DNA from: Bog-756 sp963829235
GTDB taxonomy: Bacteria > Actinomycetota > Acidimicrobiia > Acidimicrobiales > RAAP-2
Direction: 5' to 3'
Length of the DNA stretch: 64,000 nucleotides
Assembly: GCA_963829235.1 (NCBI GenBank)
Contig: CAWHIF010000008.1
Span: forward strand, 124,001-188,000
Positions 9,085 to 17,404 of the stretch are shown in pieces. Position 1 is the first letter of the stretch. Each line of letters begins with the position of its first letter. The notes below the pieces were generated by a model. It was not told where the DNA came from. It did not search any database and worked only from the letters and a program-made list of their open reading frames with translations. Made by a program: the position numbers and the translations under genes.

Positions 9085-10284
9085 ATGGTCGATCGGTACA
9101 CACTGATTTCCGCGGACTGCCATGCAGGCGGCAATCACGACATGTACAGGGGCTATCTCGAAGAGAGATACCTGGACGAGTTCGATGCCTGGCGGAGCAG
9201 GTACTCCAATCCCTTCTCCAGCCTCACGTCCGACACCAGGGAGAGGAACTGGAACGGCGAGCGCCGCATCGCCGAACAGGCGGAGGACGGCTGCGTCGCC
9301 GAGGTCATCTTCCCCAACACCATTCCCCCGTTCTTCCCGACGGGCGCGGTGATCGCACGAGCGCCCACACCGGAGGAGTACGAACTTCGTCTCGCCGGAA
9401 TCCGGGCCCACAATCGATGGCTGGCCGACTGGTGTGCGGAGCAGCCGGTGCGACGGGCGGGTATCGGACAGATCTTCCTCAACGACATCGACGACACGAT
9501 CGCCGACGTCCGGTGGTGCCACGACCATGGCCTTCGGGGTGGGATCCTGCTCCAGCCGGTTCCCGACGACATGAAGCATCTGGACCCTCTGTACTCGCAG
9601 TCATACGATCGATTGTGGGCGGTGTGCCAGGAGCTCGGCGTCGTGGTGAACACCCATTCCGGGGGAGCGGGCATGCCGGACTACGGGCCCCACAAGGCTG
9701 CCGGGCAGGTGTGGATCGCCGAGGCGGCCTTCTTCGCCCACCGGCCTCTTTCCCATTTGCTGATCGGTGGGATCTTCGAGCGGTTCCCGGGACTGCGACT
9801 CGTCATGACCGAGAGCGGGTGCTCCTGGATCCCCGGGACACTGGCGCAGTTGGACGGCTTTTACGACCAGATCCGGGCGACCGGCCGGATCGGAGAGCTC
9901 AAGTACGATGCGGCGGACGTCCCGCCCAGGTGCCCGAGCGAGTACTTCGCCGAAAACTGCTGGGTGGGGATGAGCTTTCCTTCCCCGGGCGAGGCGGCAA
10001 CCCGGGACCAGCTGGGTGCCGACCGGATCATGTGGGGCAGCGACTACCCCCACGACGAATCCACCTACCCCAATACGCGGGAGGGGCTGCGGCGCGCCTT
10101 CGCCGGGGTGGATCGACGGGACCTCGAGCTCATGCTGGCCGGAAACGCAGCCAGGGTGTACGACTTCGACCTCGCAACGCTGGCCGGCTTGGCCGCCGAG
10201 TGGGGACCCACTGTCGACGAGCTCGATGAGCCCTACGAAGGCATCCCAGACGGGAATCGAAGCCCGGCGTTCGTCAGGCCATGA
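9085..10284 (+). CDS. Amidohydrolase-2 family (ACMSD-like) metal-dependent hydrolase or decarboxylase
   Basis: The 399-residue TIM-barrel protein starts ISADCHAGG, in place of the usual DxHxH metal motif, and carries HSGGAG near residue 190 and WGSDYPHDES near 315. These are the histidine and aspartate positions of the amidohydrolase-2 family, which includes decarboxylases and hydrolases of aromatic ring-cleavage products. One of the first two histidines seems to be missing (D-C-H), so metal binding is partly changed. The ATG at 9085 has GGGGGAG four bases upstream, which is why I prefer it to the GTG at 9064. It is followed by a MarR gene and a second amidohydrolase-like gene on the same strand. 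Substrate unknown. Confidence 0.82.
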   Translation: MVDRYTLISADCHAGGNHDMYRGYLEERYLDEFDAWRSRYSNPFSSLTSDTRERNWNGERRIAEQAEDGCVAEVIFPNTIPPFFPTGAVIARAPTPEEYELRLAGIRAHNRWLADWCAEQPVRRAGIGQIFLNDIDDTIADVRWCHDHGLRGGILLQPVPDDMKHLDPLYSQSYDRLWAVCQELGVVVNTHSGGAGMPDYGPHKAAGQVWIAEAAFFAHRPLSHLLIGGIFERFPGLRLVMTESGCSWIPGTLAQLDGFYDQIRATGRIGELKYDAADVPPRCPSEYFAENCWVGMSFPSPGEAATRDQLGADRIMWGSDYPHDESTYPNTREGLRRAFAGVDRRDLELMLAGNAARVYDFDLATLAGLAAEWGPTVDELDEPYEGIPDGNRSPAFVRP

Positions 10285-10333
10285 CAACAGGGTTTGTCGA
10301 CGAAGACGGGGATCCGAAAGATGTCGAGCGGCG

Positions 10334-10831
10334 ATGAGCCCGGATTCTGTCGGCGACATCAGCCGCTCCCTCGAGGCTCTGTTCCGCCTCAACAGCAGCC
10401 GGAAGGTCCACTCGCGTCAGGCGATGGCGGCTGGGACGCCGATCTCGCAACCGGGATTCTCCCTCCTGCGCCGCCTCCAGGAAGAGGGCCCGCTGGCGCT
10501 GGGCGAGTTGGCCCGACGTACTGAGATGGACCCTGCGGCTTGCGGTCGCCAGATCCGCCAGATGGAGGCCGACGGACTCGTCGTGACGGCCGCGGGATCC
10601 GTCGACCGGCGACGGGTGGAAGTGCAGATCACCGGTGCCGGTGCACGGGTTCGCAAACGACTCGCCACCGTCCAGGGTCGGCACATGGACGAAGTGCTCG
10701 GTGCGTGGTCCGTCCAGGATCAGGCTGTGTTCGCACAACTGCTCGAGCGGTTCGTCGGCGATCTGCGAGCCGTGCGGTATCGGGCAATCGAAGACGAGAC
10801 GGAGGTGGGTGCCCACCATGGCCAGCGCTAG
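10334..10831 (+). CDS. MarR-family transcriptional regulator
   Basis: A winged-helix domain covers most of the 165 residues. GPLALGELARRTEMDPAACGR is the helix-turn-helix region and the wing VVTAAGSVDRRRVEVQIT has the DRR-type arginines of MarR proteins. Such proteins usually repress neighbouring catabolic genes until a phenolic or other ligand binds. The start ATG at 10334 lies 49 bases after the first amidohydrolase. The stop overlaps the start of the second one (10818), so translation is coupled. It probably controls this cluster. Confidence 0.82.
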   Translation: MSPDSVGDISRSLEALFRLNSSRKVHSRQAMAAGTPISQPGFSLLRRLQEEGPLALGELARRTEMDPAACGRQIRQMEADGLVVTAAGSVDRRRVEVQITGAGARVRKRLATVQGRHMDEVLGAWSVQDQAVFAQLLERFVGDLRAVRYRAIEDETEVGAHHGQR

Positions 10832-11699
10832 AGAGGTGGGTGCGATCGATCTGATGATCGGGTTCCCTTCGAATGACGCCAGATCCCATTACGACTACCT
10901 TCGGGCCCTCACGAAGGACACCGACAGCGACACGATGGAATTCCCGGCCGAGTACATGTTCAAGGAGGTTCCGAACAGACTCGAGCCCGGTGCGGACCCT
11001 GTCAGGACGACAGTGGAGGCGATGGACCGGAACGGCGTCTCCATGGGGTTCGTTTCGGTCAGCAGTTCCGAAGGTCGCCGCGCCCTCCGTGAGCATCCCG
11101 ATCGGTTCCGGGGAACCCTCGAGGTCGACCCCAACGACATCGGGGGGACGGTGCTGGCGATCCGGCGGGCGGTCTCGGACCTCGGTATCGTTGCCGTCAC
11201 CACGTTTCCGGCGGGCTGCAATCCTCAGGTGCCGGTGAGCGATCGCCGTTACTACCCGGTGTTCCAGACCTGCGTCGACCTGGATGTACCCATCGTGATG
11301 AACGCGGGGATCGCGGGACCCCGTCTACCCTCGGCGTGCCAGGACGTGATGCATTTCGACCAGGTCTGCTTTGACTTCCCTGACCTCAGGATCGTCATGC
11401 GGCACGGTGCCGAGCCTTGGCAGGACCTCGCCGTGAAGCTCATGTTGAAGTGGCCCGGGCTCTACTACATGACCAGCGCCTTTGCCCCCAAGTACTACCC
11501 GTCGGCGATCATCGAGTACGCCAACACCCGGGGAACGGGCAAGGTGATGTACGCCGGCTACTACCCGATGGGTCTGAGTCTGGATCGAATATTTGACGAG
11601 CTGGATGCCGTCCCCTTTCGGGATCACGTCTGGGCTCCGTTTCTGCGCTCCAACGCGATCGCGGTGTTCAAGCTCCAGACATCGGACAATTCTCGGTGA
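10818..11699 (+). CDS. Amidohydrolase-fold protein with degenerate metal site
   Basis: The 293-residue protein resembles amidohydrolase-2 proteins in order of strands, including LDVPIVMNAGI and FPDLRIVMRHGAEPW. The first metal motif reads IDLMIGFP rather than DxHxH, and the usual GSDYP is YAGYYP. Only HG near residue 190 remains of the typical ligands. It may be non-hydrolytic or bind substrate without metal. The ATG at 10818 follows GGAGGTG and overlaps the MarR stop codon by 14 bases. It probably acts with the first amidohydrolase, possibly as a hetero-oligomer; that is inference. Confidence 0.75.
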   Translation: MASAREVGAIDLMIGFPSNDARSHYDYLRALTKDTDSDTMEFPAEYMFKEVPNRLEPGADPVRTTVEAMDRNGVSMGFVSVSSSEGRRALREHPDRFRGTLEVDPNDIGGTVLAIRRAVSDLGIVAVTTFPAGCNPQVPVSDRRYYPVFQTCVDLDVPIVMNAGIAGPRLPSACQDVMHFDQVCFDFPDLRIVMRHGAEPWQDLAVKLMLKWPGLYYMTSAFAPKYYPSAIIEYANTRGTGKVMYAGYYPMGLSLDRIFDELDAVPFRDHVWAPFLRSNAIAVFKLQTSDNSR

Positions 11700-11786
11700 A
11701 CGGAAGGTCCACGGTGAGACGGGCGCCGATCGGCTGCTCGACTGGGGGCGCCGGAACCCGGGCGGTTCGAAAGGAAGGCCGGATCC

Positions 11787-13004
11787 ATGTCCAGAAGAAT
11801 CGAATACGCGGGAAGTGTCCACGACGAGCAGGAGATCGCCGCGGTCGTGGACGTGCTGCGGGGTGGTCCCCAAGCCCTTCGCATCGGTAGGAACGTCCGG
11901 GCATTCGAAGCCGGCATCTCCGACCTGTTCGCCAAGCGGTTCGGGGTGATGTGCAATTCCGGCTCGTCCGCCCTCTATCTGGCTGTCGAGTTGCTCGACC
12001 TCCGGCCCGGCGATGAGGTGGTGACGTCCGCCGTCACGTTCTCCACCGACATCGCGCCGTTGCTGCGTGCGGGTCTGATCCCGGCACTTGTCGACGTCGA
12101 GCCGGACACGTTCAACATCGACGTCGAACAGCTTGCATCGATGATCGGAGGGTCGACACGGGCAATCCTGGTGCCGAACCTGATCGGGAACGCACCGGAC
12201 TGGGACCGGATCCGGGAGGTGGCGGACATGCATCATCTGCCCGTCATCGAGGACTCCTGCGACGCGTTGGGTACCACGCTCCGAGGCGTCCCCACGGGGG
12301 CGAGGTCGGACATCTCGGTCACCTCCTTCGCCCTCAGCCACATCATCACCGCCGCGGGCACCGGCGGCATGGTATGTCTGGACGATGCCGATCTGAGGGA
12401 TCGATGCCTGCTGCTCCGCCGGTGGGGCCGGCGGTCAGAAGTGCAATTGTTCGGCTCACGGCGCGGAGCCTCGGACCGGTTCTTCTCGGACCTGGGCGAC
12501 GGGACCGAGTACGACAATCTCTTCATCTTCGACGAGGTGGGGTGGAACTTCGAACCATCCGAACTCTCGGCTGCATTCGGTCTGCAGCAGCTCGAAAAGC
12601 TGTCGGGAAACCTCGATGCGCGGAAGCGGAATCACCGTCGCCTCTGTGAGCACTTCGGCACCCGTCCGGACGTGTTCGTCCTGCCCCGTACGACCGATGG
12701 GTTGGATACGGCCTGGCACATGTTCCCTGTTCTCATCCGAGCGGAGAGTGGCATCGAGCGGTCCGCGTTCCAACGGCATATGGAAGCAGGGGGCGTCGAC
12801 ACCCGCATGGTGTGGACCGGGAACCTGTCCCGTCAGCCGGCGTTCAGGGACGCCACCATCCGGCTACCGCCTTCCGGTCTACCCCGTGCCGATCTGGTGA
12901 TGGATCAGGGACTGATCCTGCCTTCGAGCCACGCGCTCCACGATGACGATATCGACTACATCTGGGAGGTGGCATCGTCATTTCTGGTGGGCATCGCCAG
13001 CTAG
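11787..13004 (+). CDS. DegT/DnrJ/EryC1-fold enzyme with His replacing the PLP lysine
   Basis: The 405-residue protein has the fold-type I sugar aminotransferase layout: CNSGSSALYLAVELL (56-70), EDSCDALG (155-162) and WNFEPSELSAAFGLQQLEKL near 250. At the internal aldimine position it reads SFALSHIITAAGTGG (180-194), with His185 where the family has lysine. In the established 3-dehydratases ColD and RfbH (E1) the same Lys-to-His change converts transamination into PMP-dependent C3 deoxygenation. RfbH's iron-sulfur cysteines are absent here, so ColD is the closer analogue. The start has AAGGAAGG upstream. Its partner genes here are hydrolases, not sugar genes, so the substrate is open. Confidence 0.82.
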   Translation: MSRRIEYAGSVHDEQEIAAVVDVLRGGPQALRIGRNVRAFEAGISDLFAKRFGVMCNSGSSALYLAVELLDLRPGDEVVTSAVTFSTDIAPLLRAGLIPALVDVEPDTFNIDVEQLASMIGGSTRAILVPNLIGNAPDWDRIREVADMHHLPVIEDSCDALGTTLRGVPTGARSDISVTSFALSHIITAAGTGGMVCLDDADLRDRCLLLRRWGRRSEVQLFGSRRGASDRFFSDLGDGTEYDNLFIFDEVGWNFEPSELSAAFGLQQLEKLSGNLDARKRNHRRLCEHFGTRPDVFVLPRTTDGLDTAWHMFPVLIRAESGIERSAFQRHMEAGGVDTRMVWTGNLSRQPAFRDATIRLPPSGLPRADLVMDQGLILPSSHALHDDDIDYIWEVASSFLVGIAS

Positions 13005-13026
13005 CGATGCCGGCGGACCGCGATAT

Positions 13027-13102
13027 CCCCACCGCTCCCGGCCGGTCACCATCCCCACCGTGACTGGTCGGTCCCACCTTCCCCATCGTGACTGATCGAT
13101 CC
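13027..13102. repeat. Three imperfect copies of a 22-base direct repeat
   Basis: CCCCACCGTGACTGGTCGGTCC (13053-13074) and its near copy at 13081-13102 differ at four positions. A more diverged copy begins near 13027. The spacing is 27-28 bases. They fill the gap between two convergent genes. Confidence 0.5.
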
Positions 13103-13112
13103 GAACGGTGGC

Positions 13113-14000
13113 CTACTCGAGGGCGGCAGGTTCGATAGCCGCCAGGCGCTCCATGGCGGGGCCGAAGGTCGACTCGAGCCGGCCGGCCGGGTCGTCGCCG
13201 ACGACACCGGTGACGACGGTCGACACCCCGATCTTCGCCCAGGCTTCTGCGCCCCGGACGATGTCGTCGACCGTTGCATCCGACGGGACTTCGCCGTACA
13301 TGGCGGTAACCTCGATTTCGTTGGGGTCGCGTCCGATGGCGTCGCAGTGCCGGCGGAGGACGTCGATCTTGTGGGCGACCTGGTCGGGTCCACCGAAGAT
13401 GTTGCAGGCGTCGGCGTACTGAGCAACCAGCCGCAACGTCTTCCGTTCGCCGCTACCACCGATCAGGATCCGAGGGCGAGGTGCACTGACCGGCATCGGG
13501 CTGCACAGCGTCTCGTCCAGCTGGTAGTGCCGACCCCGGTAGGTACCATTGTCGCCGCTCCACATCTGCAGGCAGATCTCGATCGCTTCTTCGAGCCGCT
13601 CGAAGCGCTCCGCCGTAGGCGGGAACGGCACCCCGAGGCCGCGATGCTCGCGCTCGTACCAAGCCGCGCCGATGCCTAACTCGGCCCGGCCGCTCGACAG
13701 CACATCGAGGGTCGTGACGGCCTTGGCCAGGAGCCCGGGATGGCGATAGGTCACCCCGGTGACGAGGAGCCGCAGCCGTAGCCGCTGCGTACGACCGGCG
13801 ACGAAGCCGAGAGCCGTATAGCCCTCGAGCATCGGGTCTTCCGCCGGCGCCATCCAGTCCATCTGGAAGTAGTGGTCCATGAACGACAGGGTTCGCACCC
13901 CGATGGCCTCGGCCCGCTGGGCCAGGTCGGCCACACCCGGCCCGATGCCCGTCGAACCGCCGGCCCAGTCGAATCGAGAAATGTGGAGATCGAGTTGCAT
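13113..14000 (-). CDS. LLM-class F420-dependent oxidoreductase
   Basis: The 295-residue luciferase-like TIM barrel begins MQLDLHISRFDW and contains VTYRHPGLLAKAVTTLDVLS, GIGAAWYEREHRGLG and ILIGGSGERKTLRLVAQYAD. These are the pattern of actinobacterial LLM proteins that use coenzyme F420 (some use FMN). The substrate is unknown. It is read toward the DegT-fold gene and divergently from the SRPBCC gene. Length is normal for the family. Confidence 0.88.
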   Translation of the reverse strand: MQLDLHISRFDWAGGSTGIGPGVADLAQRAEAIGVRTLSFMDHYFQMDWMAPAEDPMLEGYTALGFVAGRTQRLRLRLLVTGVTYRHPGLLAKAVTTLDVLSSGRAELGIGAAWYEREHRGLGVPFPPTAERFERLEEAIEICLQMWSGDNGTYRGRHYQLDETLCSPMPVSAPRPRILIGGSGERKTLRLVAQYADACNIFGGPDQVAHKIDVLRRHCDAIGRDPNEIEVTAMYGEVPSDATVDDIVRGAEAWAKIGVSTVVTGVVGDDPAGRLESTFGPAMERLAAIEPAALE

Positions 14001-14110
14001 GCTCGCCGTTCTAGCACCACCCGGACCGGCTTTCCCGGTGGACGCTCAGCCCGGTACCGACGTGTGAGCGGGCCTGACAGCCATGGCGCGGTGCCCTAGA
14101 GTCTGACGGT

Positions 14111-14572
14111 ATGCGTGCTGCGGTCAATCTCCACGTGAACGCGCCGCCGGACAAGGTCTGGGGGCTCGTCAGCGACATCACCAAGATGGGCGAGTACAGC
14201 CCTGAGGTCATCGAAGCCGAATGGATCAACGGCGCCACCGGTCCGGAAGTCGGTGCGCTGTACCGGGGCCATGTGAAGCGGAATGAGAACTGGCCGGTCC
14301 TGTATTGGACCACATGCAAGATCACCGAGTGTGTGCCCGGTCAGGTCTTCGAGTTCGCGGTCGTCATGCGCGACCGGCCGGTGAATACCTGGCGCTATGA
14401 GTTTTGCGGCACCGACGACGGGGGCACCGATGTCACCGAGTCATTCGACCTCGGTGACAACATCTTCACCAAGGTCTGGCGCCCGCTCGGCGGGGTTTTG
14501 AGGGAGCGTCGCAACCAGCGGGACATGCTCCGAACCCTTCAACGAGTCAAAGCAGCCGCCGAGGCCTCTTGA
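14111..14572 (+). CDS. SRPBCC (START-like) family protein
   Basis: The 153-residue protein opens with VNLHVNAPPDKVWGLVSDI, the first strand and helix of the polyketide-cyclase/START-like fold. It continues with WNTWRYEF-type strands and a long C-terminal helix. This fold makes a deep cavity for hydrophobic ligands, and members act as cyclases, lipid binders or export aids. No catalytic residues can be assigned. It is divergent from the LLM gene. Confidence 0.8.
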   Translation: MRAAVNLHVNAPPDKVWGLVSDITKMGEYSPEVIEAEWINGATGPEVGALYRGHVKRNENWPVLYWTTCKITECVPGQVFEFAVVMRDRPVNTWRYEFCGTDDGGTDVTESFDLGDNIFTKVWRPLGGVLRERRNQRDMLRTLQRVKAAAEAS

Positions 14573-14648
14573 CCGACAGGTTCGAGCCCTCCGTCTGTCC
14601 GGCTCACACTGGGATCTCGGATCGCCGAGGTTTGTTTGCCCGCCTGAT

Positions 14649-14876
14649 CTAGTCGGCCCCCTTTTCCTCCAGCTGTTCCAGGGGAGGTTTCGCGACCGGG
14701 GCCGTTCTGCTCTGCCCGCGGTCCTTCCTGCCGGGCTCGGACCGGTGCACCGTGGCGTCGACCTTTGCCTCACAGGCTCTTATGATGGCCGGGTCTCCGT
14801 CCCTCTCGTGGGCATCGAGGTACTCCCTGGCCTCTCCCACCGTCGCTGGCTTCCAGCCCTTCTTCCATTCAGGCAT
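14649..14876 (-). CDS. Small hypothetical protein, 75 residues
   Basis: This open frame begins MPEWKKGWKPATVGEAREYL and has a balanced, charged composition with a predicted helix pair, unlike the arginine-rich shadow frames around it. GGAG lies just before the ATG. The C-terminal third is polar and probably disordered. I do not recognise a family. It occupies most of the 470-base space between the SRPBCC and SDR genes, where I see nothing else. Confidence 0.5.
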   Translation of the reverse strand: MPEWKKGWKPATVGEAREYLDAHERDGDPAIIRACEAKVDATVHRSEPGRKDRGQSRTAPVAKPPLEQLEEKGAD

Positions 14877-15043
14877 ACTCCAGACCGTATCGGTTGCAGC
14901 CCCGACCTGCCTGGGGATCGGCTTGGTCCCCCGTCACCCTCGAAGCGGCGGCGGGGCTCGGCCCCGGCCACCTTTCACAGGGAGCACTCGTTGGCCGGCC
15001 GGCGACGAACGGCCTGATGAGAAGGCCTCTAATGTGAGATTTG

Positions 15044-15811
15044 ATGGCGCAGCTGAGCGACACTCGCATCATGGTGACCGGTGGCACGAGTGGCCTGGGC
15101 CGGGCCATGGCAGAAGCGCTTGCACAGGCGGGTGCTCAGGTGGCAGTGACCAGCCGCTCCCGCGAGCGGGCACAGGCTACGGCCGCGGAGCTGGGCGCCG
15201 GAGCGCTGGGAATCGAGCTCGACGTCCGCGACGCCGGCTCGGTGGCGGCCGGGGTCGATGCTGCCTACGAGCTATTCGGCGGCCTCGACGTACTGGTGAA
15301 CAACGCCGGCATCGGGATGCTGACCGTCAACCCTCGGTTCATGACGGAGCCCAAGCCATTCTGGGAGGTGACCCCGGCTGGCTTTCGCGACGTGCTCGAG
15401 ACGAAGGCGACCGGTACGTTCCTGGTCGCCCGGGCGGTGGTACCGAGAATGCTGAGCGCCGGTGGCGGACGGGTGGTCACGATTTCGATGAACAAGCAGA
15501 CGATGACCCGCAGGGGCTTCACCCCGTACGGGCCTTCCGGTGCCGCCGTGGAGGCCCTGGCCCGGGTCATGGCCGCCGACCTGGCCGGGTCACCGGTCAC
15601 GGCCAACCTCTTGCTGCCCGGCGGGGCGACTGCTACCGGGATGGTTCCCGACGGACTGGCGGACGAGCTGCGTGCCAACCTGCTCGATCCGACGACCATG
15701 GGACCGCCAATCGTGTGGCTGGCCTCTCCGGATGCCGCCGGTGTTCACGACGAACGGATCGTTGCCCGCGACTTCGACGACTGGCTGGAGGGGCGCGAGC
15801 AGAGCCGGTGA
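15044..15811 (+). CDS. Short-chain dehydrogenase/reductase lacking the catalytic lysine
   Basis: The 255-residue Rossmann protein has TGGTSGLG (12-19), NNAG (86-89) and Ser148, the usual SDR marks. The YxxxK motif reads YGPSG: Tyr162 is present but glycine stands at 166 where lysine is needed to bind the nicotinamide ribose and lower the tyrosine pKa. It may be inactive, use another residue or act on an unusual substrate. The ATG at 15044 is preferred to the TTG at 15041. The C-terminal part matches the family, so the gene is not truncated. Confidence 0.82.
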   Translation: MAQLSDTRIMVTGGTSGLGRAMAEALAQAGAQVAVTSRSRERAQATAAELGAGALGIELDVRDAGSVAAGVDAAYELFGGLDVLVNNAGIGMLTVNPRFMTEPKPFWEVTPAGFRDVLETKATGTFLVARAVVPRMLSAGGGRVVTISMNKQTMTRRGFTPYGPSGAAVEALARVMAADLAGSPVTANLLLPGGATATGMVPDGLADELRANLLDPTTMGPPIVWLASPDAAGVHDERIVARDFDDWLEGREQSR

Positions 15812-15896
15812 AGGAGGTGCCCACTTCACGAAGGCAGGCGGCCGCCCCGGCCGCCCCGGAGCGTCTTCTGTCGGCGCCGGGCATACACTCCGATGG

Positions 15897-16214
15897 ATGG
15901 AGATCCCGATCGCTTGCACGCTCGAGCCGAGTGAGGTGAGGTCGCAGCTCGGCGAATGGCAGGAGTTGTTGGATCGTGTCGTCGAACGTGGCGAGCGTCC
16001 ATCGCCGAATCGTCTTGAACTCAGTCTGGTTCCCGACTCCGAGGTTGCCTCCGTGGTCAGGCTGGCCCAGCGCGAGGCTGCGTGCTGCCCGTTCTTCTCG
16101 TTCGCCATCGCCATTCGGGCAGATGGGCCCGTCCTCGTTGTCGAGGTGCCTGAGCGTGCCATCGAGATCCTCGACGAGTTCGTCTCCGAGGCTTCTGTGC
16201 CCATGACCCGTTGA
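15897..16214 (+). CDS. Small protein with conserved Cys-Cys pair (ACCPFF type)
   Basis: This 105-residue protein starts MEIPIACTLEP and holds REAACCPFFSFAIAI with Cys63-Cys64. Similar small proteins are found beside or fused to MerR-type regulators in actinobacteria; their role is not established. The vicinal cysteines suggest thiol or metal chemistry. The ATG at 15897 lies 82 bases after the SDR stop and the longer upstream frame is a shadow of the SDR gene. It precedes the operator-controlled membrane gene but is probably not in that operon. Confidence 0.65.
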   Translation: MEIPIACTLEPSEVRSQLGEWQELLDRVVERGERPSPNRLELSLVPDSEVASVVRLAQREAACCPFFSFAIAIRADGPVLVVEVPERAIEILDEFVSEASVPMTR

Positions 16215-16263
16215 CCTCTCTTACTTTGTGGTGCAAACTTGAGGTAGTTTGCAGTACAAAGTA
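16211..16263 (+). promoter_or_regulatory. Promoter overlapped by a large inverted-repeat operator
   Basis: TTGACC (16211-16216) and CAAACT (16234-16239) are 17 bases apart. Overlapping them is an inverted repeat with arms at 16222-16239 and 16246-16263 that pair at 16 of 18 positions around a 6-base loop. Each arm is itself a dyad: TTTGTGGTGCAAA (16225-16237) and TTTGCAGTACAAA (16248-16260), with centres 23 bases apart. This looks like two binding sites for a dimeric regulator. The winged-helix protein encoded at the end of the operon is the obvious candidate. Confidence 0.7.
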
Positions 16264-16278
16264 CTCGGAGGCATCGAT

Positions 16279-16905
16279 ATGGGATCAACGGAATCAGAGC
16301 GGCTCGATCCCGGGGCGGCATTAGACCTCATCGCCGAGACCCGAAAGCGGACCAAGCGTGCGCTGCAGGTCAACGGCGCCTTGCTGTACGGGGCATGGGG
16401 GATGGCGTGGCTGATCGGTTACGGCATCCTCTGGCTGTCCGTTCACGGGCATCGCACCTACCGCACCCCTGCGGTCTGGGCATTTGTTGTGCTGGGGGCG
16501 TGCCTCGCAGTCGCGCTGGCCATCTCCGTCGCGACCATTCAGCGGGCTATGCATGGAGTGGCCGGCTTGTCGTCCAGCTCGGGAAGACTGTACGGGTGGG
16601 CGTGGACGATGAGTTTCATCCTCCTCTTCTTCATCATCGGCGGACTCGGCCATGCCGGTGCCTCCGACGCGGTGATCGGGCTCTTCGCCTCAGCGGGCCC
16701 CGCATTCGTCGTCAGCATCATGTACCTCACGAGTGGCGCTCTTTGGAACGACCGGACCATGTTCGCCATCGGTGCCTGGCTGGCTCTGGTCGCCGGGGTC
16801 GCCATGTTCTTCGGAGCTGTGACATTCGATCTGGTCCTGGCCATCGCCGGTGGCGGAGGCCTGCTGGTGGCGGCCCTGTTCGAAGCGCATACGAGGCAGT
16901 CGTGA
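16279..16905 (+). CDS. Six-helix membrane protein of unknown function
   Basis: After a charged start (MGSTESERLDPG) the 208-residue protein has about six transmembrane segments, from LLYGAWGMAWLIGYGILWL to the C-terminal IAGGGGLLVAALF. CGGAGG lies seven bases before the ATG, so I prefer it to the TTG at 16249, which falls inside the operator. The last bases overlap the start of the winged-helix gene (GTGA). This pairing of a membrane protein and a small regulator is common in actinobacteria, but no transported substrate can be named. Confidence 0.75.
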   Translation: MGSTESERLDPGAALDLIAETRKRTKRALQVNGALLYGAWGMAWLIGYGILWLSVHGHRTYRTPAVWAFVVLGACLAVALAISVATIQRAMHGVAGLSSSSGRLYGWAWTMSFILLFFIIGGLGHAGASDAVIGLFASAGPAFVVSIMYLTSGALWNDRTMFAIGAWLALVAGVAMFFGAVTFDLVLAIAGGGGLLVAALFEAHTRQS

Positions 16906-17264
16906 CGGCTCCCGATCCACTACCCGCTGAGAGCGAGCTGGATCCGTTGATCCATGCGCCGGTCCGGCTCAAACTGGTCGTCACGCTGAGCGCCCTTGCC
17001 GAGGGGGACAGGCTCACGTTCCCGCGTCTGCAGGAGCTGCTCTGCCTCACGCCGGGAAACCTTGTCACCCACCTCCGCAAGCTCGAGCAGGGTGGCTATG
17101 TCGAGCTGCAGAAGGTCAGCAACCGCAATGGGCAGAGCACCTCGGTACGGCTCACCACCGTCGGCCGGGCCGCGTTGGAGACCTACACCCGGGCATTGCA
17201 GGCCCTCTTGGTCCCGACCGGGTTCTCCGCGGCCGGGGAGGGCACTGGCACATCCAGGCTTTGA
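16902..17264 (+). CDS. Winged-helix transcriptional regulator (PF13601-type)
   Basis: The 120-residue protein contains LTFPRLQELLCLTPGNLVTHLRKLEQGGYVEL, cut here as a helix-turn-helix from about residue 38 to 70, followed by a wing with NGQSTSVRLTTVGRAALE. This is the short DNA-binding family often encoded beside a membrane protein. It starts at a GTG overlapping the previous stop by four bases. It probably binds the dyads at 16222-16263 and regulates its own operon. Confidence 0.8.
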   Translation: MTAPDPLPAESELDPLIHAPVRLKLVVTLSALAEGDRLTFPRLQELLCLTPGNLVTHLRKLEQGGYVELQKVSNRNGQSTSVRLTTVGRAALETYTRALQALLVPTGFSAAGEGTGTSRL

Positions 17265-17404
17265 CCAGCTGATCCCGGCGGAACAACCGATGGTGATTGG
17301 AGGCCGTGGCAGTCAATTCAGCGTCGGGCAGGAGCTTCTCTTCTGACTGGCACCGTCTGCAGACGCTAACGTTGGCGCCGGCTTCGGCGGAAGGACGGAA
17401 CGAG

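Noticed and set aside
11325..12341. Leftward 338-residue frame opposite the amidohydrolase and DegT-fold genes
   Set aside because: Antisense to two motif-bearing genes, without recognisable domains or a ribosome-binding site.
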